A stretch of DNA of 64,000 bases from HKCCE3408 sp039183205. Its GTDB lineage: Bacteria > Pseudomonadota > Alphaproteobacteria > Rhodobacterales > Rhodobacteraceae. The stretch lies in assembly GCA_039183205.1 (NCBI GenBank), contig JBCDBR010000001.1, positions 1 through 64,000 of the forward strand. Reading direction: 5' to 3'. The translations under genes and the position numbers were made by a program. Below, one piece after another: positions 45,822 to 54,223 of the stretch; positions within the stretch are counted from its first letter, which is position 1; every line of letters starts with the position of its first letter. The notes beneath the pieces are model-generated. The model worked only from the letters and a program-made list of their open reading frames with translations. It was not told the DNA's origin and ran no database searches.

Positions 45822-46643
45822 TTACTCCGCCGCAGCAATCCATGTCGGATGAAAACGACCTTCGGGAGAGGGCGTGAAAATCTCAGCACCATCGGCCGTT
45901 ACACCAACGCTATGCTCGAACTGCGCGCTGAGCGATTTATCGCGGGTCACCGCGGTCCAGTCATCGGCAAGAACCTTGGTTTCGGGCCGCCCCAGGTTAA
46001 CCATAGGTTCAATGGTGAAGAACATGCCCTCTTCCAGAACCGGACCGGTGCCCGGGCGCCCATAGTGCAATACGTTCGGCGGGGCATGAAACACTTGGCC
46101 AAGACCATGGCCGCAGAAATCGCGGACGACGCTCATCCGCTGCGCCTCAACGTAGGTTTGAATCGTGTAGCCAATGTCGCCAAAGGTGCGCCCCGGCCGG
46201 ACGGCCTCGATCCCCCGCATCAGCGCCTCATGCGTCACAGCGATGAGGCGTTCGGCCTTTCTTCCCAACTTGCCAGCCACAAACATCCGACTTGTGTCGC
46301 CGTACCATCCGTCGACAATCACTGTGACATCGATGTTCAAGATATCCCCGTCTTTGAGCACCTTCGCGCCCGGGATCCCGTGACATACGACGTGGTTCAC
46401 ACTGATGCAGCTTGCGTGCTGGTAGCCGCGATACCCGATCGTTGCCGAACGTGCCCCGGCCTCCTGAACCATTTTATGGATGCGATCATCGATTGCCGCG
46501 GTCGTCACGCCCGGTGAAATCATGCCGCCGATATCGTCAAGAATTCGCGCAGCGACGGCGCCCGCACGGCGCATGCCGGCGAAGTCTTCGGCTTTGTGGA
46601 TGCGAATGCCGTCTTTGGTAAGACGGCCATGAAAGCCATCCAA
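45822..46643 (-). CDS. map: Type I methionine aminopeptidase
   Basis: Removes the initiator methionine. The product has HKAEDFAGMRRAGAVAARIL, SCISVNHVVCHGIPGAKVLK, ILNIDVTVIVDGWYGDTSRM (two metal aspartates), DFCGHGLGQVFHAPPNV (metal His) and FFTIEPMVNLG (metal Glu), all conserved in type I enzymes. A TTG start is chosen because AAAAGGAG lies 7 bases upstream; the alternative GTG seven codons earlier has the Shine-Dalgarno inside its coding sequence. It gives 273 residues. Confidence 0.94.
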   Translation of the reverse strand: MDGFHGRLTKDGIRIHKAEDFAGMRRAGAVAARILDDIGGMISPGVTTAAIDDRIHKMVQEAGARSATIGYRGYQHASCISVNHVVCHGIPGAKVLKDGDILNIDVTVIVDGWYGDTSRMFVAGKLGRKAERLIAVTHEALMRGIEAVRPGRTFGDIGYTIQTYVEAQRMSVVRDFCGHGLGQVFHAPPNVLHYGRPGTGPVLEEGMFFTIEPMVNLGRPETKVLADDWTAVTRDKSLSAQFEHSVGVTADGAEIFTPSPEGRFHPTWIAAAE

Positions 46644-46709
46644 GGGCGATCTCCTTTTGATCACGTCATAATTTAGGTTAAGCCGCAGCTTTTTTCTAGT
46701 GATGCACGT

Positions 46710-47417
46710 TCACGTCATCGAAACCGGATATTCGACGGAAAGTGTGACACTAATTTGATCAATATGCGTGCCGTGGCACAGCATCTCAACGCCCGTATTA
46801 TAGGCCGTCTTGGCGGCCTCGGCATAGCCGGGGTCCAAATCGGCCGCAAAGGACAGGCGCGCGCAATCCGTGCGTTGGACCACATACAGCATCACGGCGC
46901 GATGGCCTTCTGCAACCATCTTGGACAGCTCTGACAGATGCTTTGCGCCACGCTTGGTGACGCTGTCGGGAAATTCGGCTAAATTGGCCCGGCGTTTCAG
47001 ATGCACGTTTTTCACTTCGATATACGCATCCGGAAGACCAGGGCCCGTGGCGAGAAAGTCGACACGACTGCGGGTGCCGTAGGGCACCTCGGCGCGAATA
47101 TCGCTATAGGCGGCAAGTTTTGGAATTCGGCCGGCACGCAGGGCCTCAGCAACAAGCTTATTTGGGATCGACGTGTCGATACCGGCCATGTGGCCGTCTG
47201 GCAATTCGACCAATCGCCAACCAAATTTCAGCTTTTTCTTGGGATCGTCATTGGGCTCGACCCAGATGGAAATGCCCGGCGACGCCAACCCCATCATGGA
47301 CCCTGGATTGGGGCAATGCGCGACGGCTTCGGTCCCATCCTCAAGCCGGATATCAGCCAAAAACCGTTTGTGGCGTCGCAACAATTTGGCGCGGAGGAGT
47401 GGGGTTTGAAACTGCAT
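46710..47417 (-). CDS. sfsA: DNA/RNA nuclease SfsA family protein
   Basis: A 235-residue SfsA (sugar fermentation stimulation) protein, now linked to nuclease activity. It begins MQFQTPLLRAKLLRRHKRFL, with LADIRLEDGTEAVAHCPNPG, SRVDFLATG for metal binding, YIEVKNVHLKR (the PD-(D/E)xK-like ExK) and FPDSVTKRGAKHLSELSKMV. These are diagnostic of the family. It is divergent from the molybdopterin-binding gene, whose start lies about 46 bases away. Confidence 0.94.
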   Translation of the reverse strand: MQFQTPLLRAKLLRRHKRFLADIRLEDGTEAVAHCPNPGSMMGLASPGISIWVEPNDDPKKKLKFGWRLVELPDGHMAGIDTSIPNKLVAEALRAGRIPKLAAYSDIRAEVPYGTRSRVDFLATGPGLPDAYIEVKNVHLKRRANLAEFPDSVTKRGAKHLSELSKMVAEGHRAVMLYVVQRTDCARLSFAADLDPGYAEAAKTAYNTGVEMLCHGTHIDQISVTLSVEYPVSMT

Positions 47418-47463
47418 GGCGGGCGCCTATACCCGCAAAGAGGACTTTTCAAGGATGCGCGAC

Positions 47464-48192
47464 ATGGACAGACCCACCGCTGCAATGCTTGTCATCGGCG
47501 ACGAGATATTGTCGGGCCGAACGCGGGATGCAAACATGCATTTTCTGGCAGGCATTCTGACAGAGGCCGGCATTGCGCTGTCTGAGGTGCGCATCGTCCC
47601 GGATGATCATGGGCGCATCGTCGCGGCGCTGACCGCGCTTCGCTCAGCGTTTGATCACGTCTTCACGTCCGGCGGCATTGGGCCGACCCACGACGATATC
47701 ACCGCTGATGCCGTCGGTGCGGCTTTCGGTGTTGCGGTGGACGTGCGCGAGGACGCGCGCGCGCTGCTTGCCGCGCATTACGCATCGACCGGGCGGGATC
47801 TCAACGCGGCGCGATTGCGGATGGCACGCATCCCGGACGGCGCTGCTTTGATCGACAACCCGGTATCAGTGGCGCCTGGGTTTACAATCGGCAATGTTCA
47901 CGTGATGGCGGGGGTGCCTTCGGTGTTTCAAGCGATGGTCGCCAGCGTCATGCCGTCCTTGCGGGGTGGGCCACCGCTGACATCGCGGAATTTGCGCGTA
48001 CCGCGCGGCGAAGGCGACATCGCCGCGACGCTTTCTGCGTTGGCGGATGCGCATCCTGCCGTCTCGATCGGATCGTACCCGTACCAACAAGACGGCGCAT
48101 ATGGCGCGAATGTCGTCGTCAGGGGCGGCGATCCGGCAACGGTCGACGCTGTCATGTCAGCGCTCATGCAGGCTTTTCCAGAGGCGGCATGA
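47464..48192 (+). CDS. Competence/damage-inducible (CinA N-terminal, MoaB-like) molybdopterin-binding protein
   Basis: A 242-residue protein of the MoCF_biosynth/CinA-N family. Motifs are AAMLVIGDEILSGRTRDANM, VRIVPDDHGRIVAALTALRS and HVFTSGGIGPTHDDITADAV, the classic molybdopterin-binding loop. It lacks the CinA C-terminal amidase domain, so it is the stand-alone MoeA/MoaB-like form. Role probably nucleotide repair or cofactor-related; unknown in detail. AAGGATGCGCGAC places the site 8 bases before the ATG used. The GNAT gene overlaps its stop (ATGA). Confidence 0.88.
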   Translation: MDRPTAAMLVIGDEILSGRTRDANMHFLAGILTEAGIALSEVRIVPDDHGRIVAALTALRSAFDHVFTSGGIGPTHDDITADAVGAAFGVAVDVREDARALLAAHYASTGRDLNAARLRMARIPDGAALIDNPVSVAPGFTIGNVHVMAGVPSVFQAMVASVMPSLRGGPPLTSRNLRVPRGEGDIAATLSALADAHPAVSIGSYPYQQDGAYGANVVVRGGDPATVDAVMSALMQAFPEAA

Positions 48193-48902
48193 CCACCGAT
48201 CTGTTTGCCCTCACGCATGCCACATGGCCCGCCGCTTCGGTTGAAAATGTATCCGGCTGGTCCATCCGCGAAGGTTGCGGCGGCGGCAATCGTGTATCCG
48301 CTGCAACATGGGATGGCGACGGGCCGCCAGATTTCGACCGCGCCGAAAGCGCGATGACGAAGCTTGGTCAGCCTCCGCTCTTCATGGTGCGACACGACGA
48401 CACCGCGCTCGACGAAGCCCTGGCCGCCCGGGGCTATGAGATCCGCGATCCCACACTTGGCTTCGCGGTTGCAACGGGGGCCTTGGCGCAGTCTCCGCCA
48501 CCGGTGACGTCGTTCGCGATCTGGCCACCATTGGCGATCCAGTCAGAGATCTGGTCAGATGGCGGCATCGGTGCCGAACGGCTTGAGATCATGGCGCGGG
48601 TGAAGGGGCCGAAAACCACACTCTTTGGCCGCATCTCGGACAAACCTGCCGCCACAGCCTTTGTCGCCATCCATGAAAGCGCTGCCATGTTACACGCGCT
48701 CGAAGTCGCGAAATCGTTTCGTCGGCAAGGTTTAGCGCGCATCCTGATGGGGCACGCCGCCGCATGGGCGCAAGATATGGGGGCAGACCGATTGTTTTTG
48801 CTGGTGACGCGCGCGAATCTGCCGGCAGTGAAGCTCTATACTTCCCTGGGCTTTGAACCTGTGGGACACTACCACTACAGAACAAGGCGACTTGAGGCTT
48901 AG
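48189..48902 (+). CDS. GNAT family N-acetyltransferase
   Basis: A 237-residue protein with the acetyl-CoA-binding fold in its C-terminal half: MLHALEVAKSFRRQGLARIL (motif A, RxxGxG-like RRQGLA) and LFLLVTRANLPAVKLYTSLG, then FEPVGHYHYR. The N-terminal half (FALTHATWPAASVENVSGWS) is divergent and may be a degenerate second GNAT lobe. Acceptor unknown. It is translationally coupled to the molybdopterin-binding gene by an ATGA overlap. Confidence 0.87.
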   Translation: MTTDLFALTHATWPAASVENVSGWSIREGCGGGNRVSAATWDGDGPPDFDRAESAMTKLGQPPLFMVRHDDTALDEALAARGYEIRDPTLGFAVATGALAQSPPPVTSFAIWPPLAIQSEIWSDGGIGAERLEIMARVKGPKTTLFGRISDKPAATAFVAIHESAAMLHALEVAKSFRRQGLARILMGHAAAWAQDMGADRLFLLVTRANLPAVKLYTSLGFEPVGHYHYRTRRLEA

Positions 48903-48903
48903 A

Positions 48904-49002
48904 GTGACCATCCAATTGCGTTATGCGACTGCGCGCATCGTTGCGCCGCTTTGTCTGTTAACGGACACAGCCCGTGCCGACGATGGGCGGGCCGTCGCAT
49001 GA
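48904..49002 (+). CDS. Possible 32-residue leader peptide before the OmpA-like gene
   Basis: A GTG, with GAGG about 7 bases upstream, opens 32 codons (MTIQLRYATARIVAPLCLLT, then DTARADDGRAVA) that end in an ATGA overlap with the next gene. The charge-hydrophobic pattern resembles a weak signal sequence. It could be a translational-coupling leader, a small protein or chance. Low confidence. Confidence 0.25.
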   Translation: MTIQLRYATARIVAPLCLLTDTARADDGRAVA

Positions 49003-49955
49003 TTGCGCGGCTTCTCCCCATTGCGCTCATTTCGGCTGGACCGGCCTTTGGCGATGGTCTTTTGCATTTGCCAGACACGGCGGAGCTTGCGCAGCAAGAT
49101 GCGGAGTTCGCCGGATATTACCTGATCCCCACAGGGCCTTGGGCCGATCAAGGAATGCCGGCATTCGAGGCAAACGGGTCCGTCAACCGAGAGGTGTGGC
49201 AAATCCGTGATTTTACCGGCGGCACCGGCGTTCTGCTGGCAGTGCTATCGGGTCAGCTTGAAGAGGCCGGTTTTGAGCCGATTTTCACCTGCACCACGCG
49301 TGTTTGCGGCGGGTTCGACTTTCGGTTTGCGCTCGATATCGTCCCGGAGCCAGAGATGCATGTGAATTTAGCCGACTTTGGCTATTACGCAGCCCGGCGG
49401 GATACGCCCGACGGCCCGGAATATGCGGCGTTGGTGGTCAGCGAAGGTGGCGGTGCTGGATTTGTTCAATCGGTCTTTGTTGCGCCGCAATCATCGACCT
49501 TGGCCGAGGTCGTCACGCAATCGAGCCGGTCACCTGATCAATTGGCTGACGATGCAGAACTTGCCGCACCAAGGGCCGACAGCGTGCTCGGCGCGCTGCA
49601 ATCGGCGGGTCGATCACCGCTGCCTGGCATCCAATTTGCCTACGGATCGGTCGAGCTAACGGATCCGGACCTGCCAGTCTTGGATGAACTGGCTGGCTAC
49701 TTGACCGAAAACCCTGAAATTCGCCTGACACTTGTCGGTCATACCGATGCCGAAGGCAGTTTGGCGTCCAATATCGATGTCAGCCGGGCCCGCGCCGCGA
49801 CCGTGCGCAGGGTTTTGATCGATCGCTATGGAATTGCGCCTGACCGTCTCACCGCGGAAGGCGTTGGATTTCTCATGCCATTGGCGCTTAACACCACGCA
49901 AGAGGGCCGCGACATGAACCGGCGGGTCGAAGCGGTGGTCATCAACACCCAATAG
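48999..49955 (+). CDS. OmpA family protein with DUF4892-like N-terminal domain
   Basis: A 318-residue exported protein; MIARLLPIALISAGPAFGDG is a signal peptide. The first 170 residues resemble DUF4892 (VWQIRDFTGGTGVLLAVLSG, then TCTTRVCGGFDFRFALDIVP with a cysteine pair). The C-terminal OmpA domain is QFAYGSVELTDPDLPVLDEL, LTLVGHTDAEGSLASNIDVS, RARAATVRRVLIDRYGIAPD and MNRRVEAVVINTQ, which binds diaminopimelate in peptidoglycan. A start at 48951 would add 16 residues and spoil the signal peptide. Confidence 0.87.
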   Translation: MIARLLPIALISAGPAFGDGLLHLPDTAELAQQDAEFAGYYLIPTGPWADQGMPAFEANGSVNREVWQIRDFTGGTGVLLAVLSGQLEEAGFEPIFTCTTRVCGGFDFRFALDIVPEPEMHVNLADFGYYAARRDTPDGPEYAALVVSEGGGAGFVQSVFVAPQSSTLAEVVTQSSRSPDQLADDAELAAPRADSVLGALQSAGRSPLPGIQFAYGSVELTDPDLPVLDELAGYLTENPEIRLTLVGHTDAEGSLASNIDVSRARAATVRRVLIDRYGIAPDRLTAEGVGFLMPLALNTTQEGRDMNRRVEAVVINTQ

Positions 49956-49958
49956 CAG

Positions 49959-49990
49959 AAAGGCCCGCCCCATCCCTGGGCGCGCCCTTC
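49959..49990. terminator. Probable bidirectional terminator between the OmpA gene and lysR
   Basis: An imperfect GC-rich hairpin pairs AAGGCCCGCCC with GGGCGCGCCCTT around ATCCCT, allowing one mismatch and one bulge. It lies between convergent stop codons with no other sequence of note in the 75-base gap, and is followed by ATCAAAAAG on the plus strand. Confidence 0.42.
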
Positions 49991-50030
49991 CGCTATCAAA
50001 AAGTCGGACGAGGGTCGACTTAGTCACTCA

Positions 50031-50936
50031 TTACCAATCGTCAGAGCCCTTATCGCGGAACTGGTCGACCAGAAAGTCGATGAACGCGCGGACCTTGGGC
50101 TGCGTGTAGCGGCCGGGCGGGTAAATCGCATAGATCCCCTGCACTTCCATTGGCAGTTCCGGGATCACATCATCAAGCAAGCCTTGGCGCATCGGTTCCG
50201 CGTAGAGAAAGCTGGGCAAATAGGCGATCCCCAACCCACCTATCGCGGCATTCAAAAGCGACTGACCATCATTGACCGTCAAGCTACCTGCGGTGCGCAC
50301 TTGACGCTTCTCGCCCGACGGCGCGGTCACTTTCCAAACATTGCCGGAGGCTTGATTTGAATAATGCAGCAGCTTGTGCTCGTTCAGATCGTCAATTTTC
50401 TGCGGCCGCCCGAATTGCTGGAAGTAACTTGGCGCGGCGATCATGCGCTTGTTGGTTTCGCACAGCTTTCGCGCCCGAAGCGAGCTATCTTCCAGTTCGC
50501 CAACGCGGATCGCAAGATCAAAGCCTTCGCTGATCAATTCCACATACCGGTTATTGAGCACCATGTTCACGGTGATATCCGGATACGAATGGAGAAAGTC
50601 TCCAAGCACGGGCGATAGATGGTTCACACCGAAATCCGTCGCAACCGATACGCGCAGCATTCCCGAAGGGGCCGACTGCATTGCGGTGACAAGCGCGTCG
50701 GCCTCACCTGCGTCATTAAGCACCCTGCGGGCGCGATCATAATAGGCCAATCCGATTTCCGTCGGGCTGACGCGCCGTGTCGTGCGGTTCAAAAGCCTGG
50801 CCCCCAGCCGGCTTTCGAGCGATGACACATGTTTGGATACCGCAGACTTCGATATCCCCATTTTTTTGGCAGCGTCGGTGAATCCCCCCTGATCCACAAC
50901 GGTCGCAAAAGCCTCCATTTCCGTTAAACGGTCCAT
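50031..50936 (-). CDS. LysR family transcriptional regulator
   Basis: A 301-residue LysR-type regulator. The DNA-binding helix-turn-helix is FTDAAKKMGISKSAVSKHVS in the first 60 residues (MDRLTEMEAFATVVDQGGFT at the start). The effector domain includes MLRVSVATDFGVNHLSPVLG, VNDGQSLLNAAIGGLGIAYL and a C-terminal PPGRYTQPKVRAFIDFLVDQ. It belongs to the large LTTR group whose targets often include drug or aromatic resistance genes. No divergent target sits directly beside it; the next gene upstream is the sugar transferase, 256 bases away. Confidence 0.92.
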   Translation of the reverse strand: MDRLTEMEAFATVVDQGGFTDAAKKMGISKSAVSKHVSSLESRLGARLLNRTTRRVSPTEIGLAYYDRARRVLNDAGEADALVTAMQSAPSGMLRVSVATDFGVNHLSPVLGDFLHSYPDITVNMVLNNRYVELISEGFDLAIRVGELEDSSLRARKLCETNKRMIAAPSYFQQFGRPQKIDDLNEHKLLHYSNQASGNVWKVTAPSGEKRQVRTAGSLTVNDGQSLLNAAIGGLGIAYLPSFLYAEPMRQGLLDDVIPELPMEVQGIYAIYPPGRYTQPKVRAFIDFLVDQFRDKGSDDW

Positions 50937-50967
50937 TGGTACACCTGCACACCTTTGTCTCTGGCTG

Positions 50968-50984
50968 GGAACGGTATCGTTTCC
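50968..50984. promoter_or_regulatory. Dyad upstream of lysR
   Basis: GGAACGGTATCGTTTCC is a near-palindrome with arms GGAACG and CGTTTCC, 32 bases upstream of the lysR start. LysR proteins usually autoregulate through such dyads (T-N11-A type), so it is a candidate autoregulatory site. No other evidence. Confidence 0.3.
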
Positions 50985-51192
50985 AAATGCGGCGCCATTG
51001 CGGAGAGGGGCAGGCCAAACCGGGGATTTACAGCGGATCGTTGGAGGCAGTGAAACAGATTAAGACGCAATTGGGCGCCACTTAGCGACGCGATTGCGCC
51101 CTATTTACCGAATGCTAACAGTCAATATCCTATCAATAGGCTGAAAATTATATGAAAATTTGGCCACGCGTGGTGTTGGGGTCGCCTCGGAT

Positions 51193-51891
51193 ATGTCGCA
51201 CTTCTTTACAAAAACTGAATTTTTGGACCGGCGACACGCTGCCGGGCGACGCAACGTAAAGCGGCGGACGACCGCAACCAAACGCATTTTTGACCTTGGC
51301 TTGGCAATTCTGCTTGTTCTTCCTGTGGCCACAATCTCGGCGATAATCAGCCTATGCCTCCTAGTTTTTCAGGGACGGCCCGTCTTTTTTGTGTCCGAAC
51401 GGATGGGCCAAAGCGGCAGACCTTTCCAATTTTTGAAATTTAGAACGATGCATATGGCGGTCGATATTGGCATGGCCACCGGCGGTGACAAGTATTGCCG
51501 CGTGACCCCGTTTGGCGGGTGGTTGCGGGCGCGACGGCTCGATGAACTTCCTCAGCTTTGGCATATTCTGCGCGGTGAGATGAGTTTTGTCGGGCCGCGC
51601 CCGCCTTTGCGCCGCTACGTGGAACTGCGTCCCGATCTTTACAAAGAAGTGTTGCGCGCGCGGCCCGGACTTACCGGCCTTGCGACGGTGATCTATCGAC
51701 GCCACGAGGTGCGTCTATTGGCAGGAACATGTCGGGCCGAAGACACCGATGAGATTTATGCCCGCCGCTGCGTGCCGAAAAAAGCGCGGCTCGATGTTAT
51801 CTATCATCGCAATGCCTGCCTTGGCCTCGACCTTTGCATTCTGGCGCGCACGTTTCGCGCGTGTTTCAGGTCAGACCGGTCCGAGCGCTAA
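51193..51891 (+). CDS. Bacterial sugar transferase (undecaprenyl-phosphate glycosyl-1-phosphate transferase type)
   Basis: Initiating enzyme of exopolysaccharide or glycan synthesis: transfers a sugar-1-phosphate to undecaprenyl phosphate at the membrane. One N-terminal transmembrane helix (LGLAILLVLPVATISAIISL) follows KRIFD; the catalytic region has GRPVFFVSERMGQSGRPFQF, LKFRTMH, RVTPFGGWLRARRLDELPQL, MSFVGPRPPL and ARPGLTGLATV, the typical signatures. At 232 residues it is the short PglC/WcaJ-C-terminal form. A TTG-led longer frame was rejected. It is convergent with the CapD-like gene: their stops overlap. Confidence 0.9.
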   Translation: MSHFFTKTEFLDRRHAAGRRNVKRRTTATKRIFDLGLAILLVLPVATISAIISLCLLVFQGRPVFFVSERMGQSGRPFQFLKFRTMHMAVDIGMATGGDKYCRVTPFGGWLRARRLDELPQLWHILRGEMSFVGPRPPLRRYVELRPDLYKEVLRARPGLTGLATVIYRRHEVRLLAGTCRAEDTDEIYARRCVPKKARLDVIYHRNACLGLDLCILARTFRACFRSDRSER

Positions 51892-52982
51892 CCTTGCCGC
51901 GCTGCTGCCTCTGCAAAGACCTGTGCGGAGGTAATCCAATCAACGACATCGCCACCCTCCCCCTCGGCGACAGCCTTTCGCAGCCGGCGCAATAGCTGCG
52001 CCACCTCGATCTGCGATAAGGCGCGTTCGGGGATGTGCAGGATCTGCGGATGTGCGGTCGGGGCGCCATCGCCGTGCCATGTCATGTCTTCCCGCAATTT
52101 TTCGCCCGGGCGCGCACCGCAATAGCGCAGCGCAATTTGATCAGCGGCAAAGCCCGCAGCCCGGATCATATGCCGCGCCAGGTTCTCGACCCGTACCGGG
52201 GCGCCCATATCGAAATAGTATAAGGCGCCGTCATCCGACATCGCCCCGACCTCAAGCAAAAGGTTCACAGCTTCGTCGAGATGCATAAAATACCGTTCCA
52301 TCTGCGGATCGGTGATGGTCACAGGACCGCCGCGACGGATTTGATCGGAGAAAACCGGCCAAACCGATCCCGATGAGCCCAAGACGTTGCCGAACCGGGC
52401 AATTGCAGTCGATAACCTGTCGCTGCGGGCGCCGATATCACGGACCACCTGCTCTGCAATCCATTTGCTAGCGCCCATAACGCCGGCTGGGCGGACCGCC
52501 TTGTCTGTCGACACAAAGATCATCCTGTCCACCGCAGCCGCCTCTGCGGCACGCGCCAAAATCTCCGTGCCAATCACATTATTTTCGAGCGTGACAGCGG
52601 GATTGGCTTCGGCGACCGGCACGTGTTTATAGGCTGCGGCATGAAAGATGGTGTCGATGCTACAGTCTTGCAGCAACCGCCGTACCAAACGCGTATCGAG
52701 GACCGAACCGAGCCGAGACACCAAGGCTGTACCCGCTGTGTCGGCCAAGGGCCGTAGCGCGGTATCAAGCTGGTGCATGGCATATTCGCTTTGGTCCAGC
52801 AGCAGCACTTGCCTTGGTCCAAGCGCGAGCAAGCGTTTGACAAGCTGACCCCCGATCGTTCCCCCGGCGCCAGTGACCAGGATCGACCGGCCCGCATAAT
52901 GCCGTTGCGCTGTGACACTGAGAACCGGTGCCGGACGCTCCAGCGCATCGATGCGAATGTCAGCCTTAGCATCCCAGGTCAT
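51888..52982 (-). CDS. FlaA1/CapD-like UDP-N-acetylglucosamine 4,6-dehydratase family protein (soluble form)
   Basis: An extended short-chain dehydrogenase of 364 residues. NAD(P) motif GRSILVTGAGGTIGGQLVKR, HAAAYKHVPVAEANPAVTLE, VIGTEILA, the active-site block STDKAVRPAGVMGASKWIAE and RFGNVLGSSGSVWPVFSDQI match the polysaccharide-biosynthesis CapD/FlaA1 family. The four-helix membrane part of long CapD proteins is missing, so it is a soluble FlaA1/PseB-like enzyme. Product uncertain: UDP-2-acetamido-2,6-dideoxy sugar. The first 30 residues are unusual. Divergent from the epimerase gene. Confidence 0.86.
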   Translation of the reverse strand: MTWDAKADIRIDALERPAPVLSVTAQRHYAGRSILVTGAGGTIGGQLVKRLLALGPRQVLLLDQSEYAMHQLDTALRPLADTAGTALVSRLGSVLDTRLVRRLLQDCSIDTIFHAAAYKHVPVAEANPAVTLENNVIGTEILARAAEAAAVDRMIFVSTDKAVRPAGVMGASKWIAEQVVRDIGARSDRLSTAIARFGNVLGSSGSVWPVFSDQIRRGGPVTITDPQMERYFMHLDEAVNLLLEVGAMSDDGALYYFDMGAPVRVENLARHMIRAAGFAADQIALRYCGARPGEKLREDMTWHGDGAPTAHPQILHIPERALSQIEVAQLLRRLRKAVAEGEGGDVVDWITSAQVFAEAAARQG

Positions 52983-53136
52983 CTCGAAACCTCGTCCGGT
53001 TGGCGGCGGTGCCAGACTGAAGCCGCAAGCATGAATTTGCCGTTAACCAAAACACTTATTTTGCGTGTCGCACCTTGGCCCGCTTTGACCCATGTTCTAT
53101 GGCGCGTGCTCGACGATCGTGTTCACGAGGCTAAAG

Positions 53137-54150
53137 ATGACCGCACAAACGCAATCCGCATTGGTGACCGGTGCCGCAGGTTTTATTGGCTATCACCTTG
53201 CGGCGGCGCTGCTGCGTCAGGGTTGGCGTGTCATCGGCCTAGACGCAATGACGGATTATTATGACGTCACCTTAAAGCAACGTCGCTGTGCGATGCTATC
53301 TCAGAACAAGGACTTTCGCTTTGTCGAGGCGCGGGTCGAAACGCCCGCCATGCTCAACGACCTCTTTGCCGCGGAGACACCGGATGTCGTGGTCCACCTC
53401 GCCGCGCAGGCTGGCGTTCGTTATTCGATCGAGAACCCGGAAAGTTATGTTGACGCAAACTTGGTCGGCACGTTCCGTCTTCTGGAAGCCATGCGATCTT
53501 ATCCGCCGCGGCACAGTTTGCTGGCCTCGACGTCAAGCGTCTACGGCGCGAATGCATCAATGCCCTATTGCGAGGCCGACAAGGCCGACACCCAGATGTC
53601 GTTTTACGCGGCCACGAAAAAGGCAAACGAGGCGATGGCGCATTCCTATGCGCATCTTTACGATCTGCCGACGACCATGTTCCGGTTCTTTACGGTCTAT
53701 GGCCCATGGGGGCGGCCGGATATGGCGCTTTTTAAGTTCACCCGAGCGATCCTGTCGGGCGAGCCCATCGACGTCTATAACCACGGCAATATGAGCCGGG
53801 ATTTCACCTATATCGACGACCTGATCGAGGGAATTGTTGGTCTGATCGATGCGGTGCCCAACGATGCCTCAGAGATCGAAGGCGATAGCCGTTCAGCCGT
53901 TGCGCCTTTTCGCGTGGTCAATATCGGAAATGCGGAACCGGTCAGATTGTTGGATTTCATCCGCGCCGTTGAAGCGGCAACTGGGCGAGAGGCCGAAATG
54001 CGCATGCTGCCCATGCAAGCCGGCGACGTGCCGGCAACATGGGCTGACACCGCGCTTTTGGAAACCCTCACAGGGCAACGGCCAGGCACGTCGTTGCAAG
54101 ATGGGGTCGGGCAATTCGTGTCCTGGTTCCGCAAATACTATAATTGTTAG
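53137..54150 (+). CDS. NAD-dependent epimerase, probably UDP-glucuronate 4-epimerase
   Basis: A 337-residue sugar-nucleotide epimerase. It begins MTAQTQSALVTGAAGFIGYH with the Rossmann glycine motif, then GLDAMTDYYDVTLKQRRCAM, HLAAQAGVRYSIENPESYVD, ANLVGTFRLLEA, and the active-site SFYAATKKANEAM (Tyr-x3-Lys). DYYDVTLKQRR and YSIENPESY are characteristic of UDP-GlcA 4-epimerase, yielding UDP-galacturonate. The next gene is UDP-glucose dehydrogenase, which makes its substrate. GAGG lies 6 bases before the ATG. Confidence 0.88.
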   Translation: MTAQTQSALVTGAAGFIGYHLAAALLRQGWRVIGLDAMTDYYDVTLKQRRCAMLSQNKDFRFVEARVETPAMLNDLFAAETPDVVVHLAAQAGVRYSIENPESYVDANLVGTFRLLEAMRSYPPRHSLLASTSSVYGANASMPYCEADKADTQMSFYAATKKANEAMAHSYAHLYDLPTTMFRFFTVYGPWGRPDMALFKFTRAILSGEPIDVYNHGNMSRDFTYIDDLIEGIVGLIDAVPNDASEIEGDSRSAVAPFRVVNIGNAEPVRLLDFIRAVEAATGREAEMRMLPMQAGDVPATWADTALLETLTGQRPGTSLQDGVGQFVSWFRKYYNC

Positions 54151-54223
54151 GGCGTCGCATCTGACCGCCTGCGATGCTAACCAACCCGCGCCCGTCATGG
54201 GCCGAAAGTGAAGGACCACCGGT

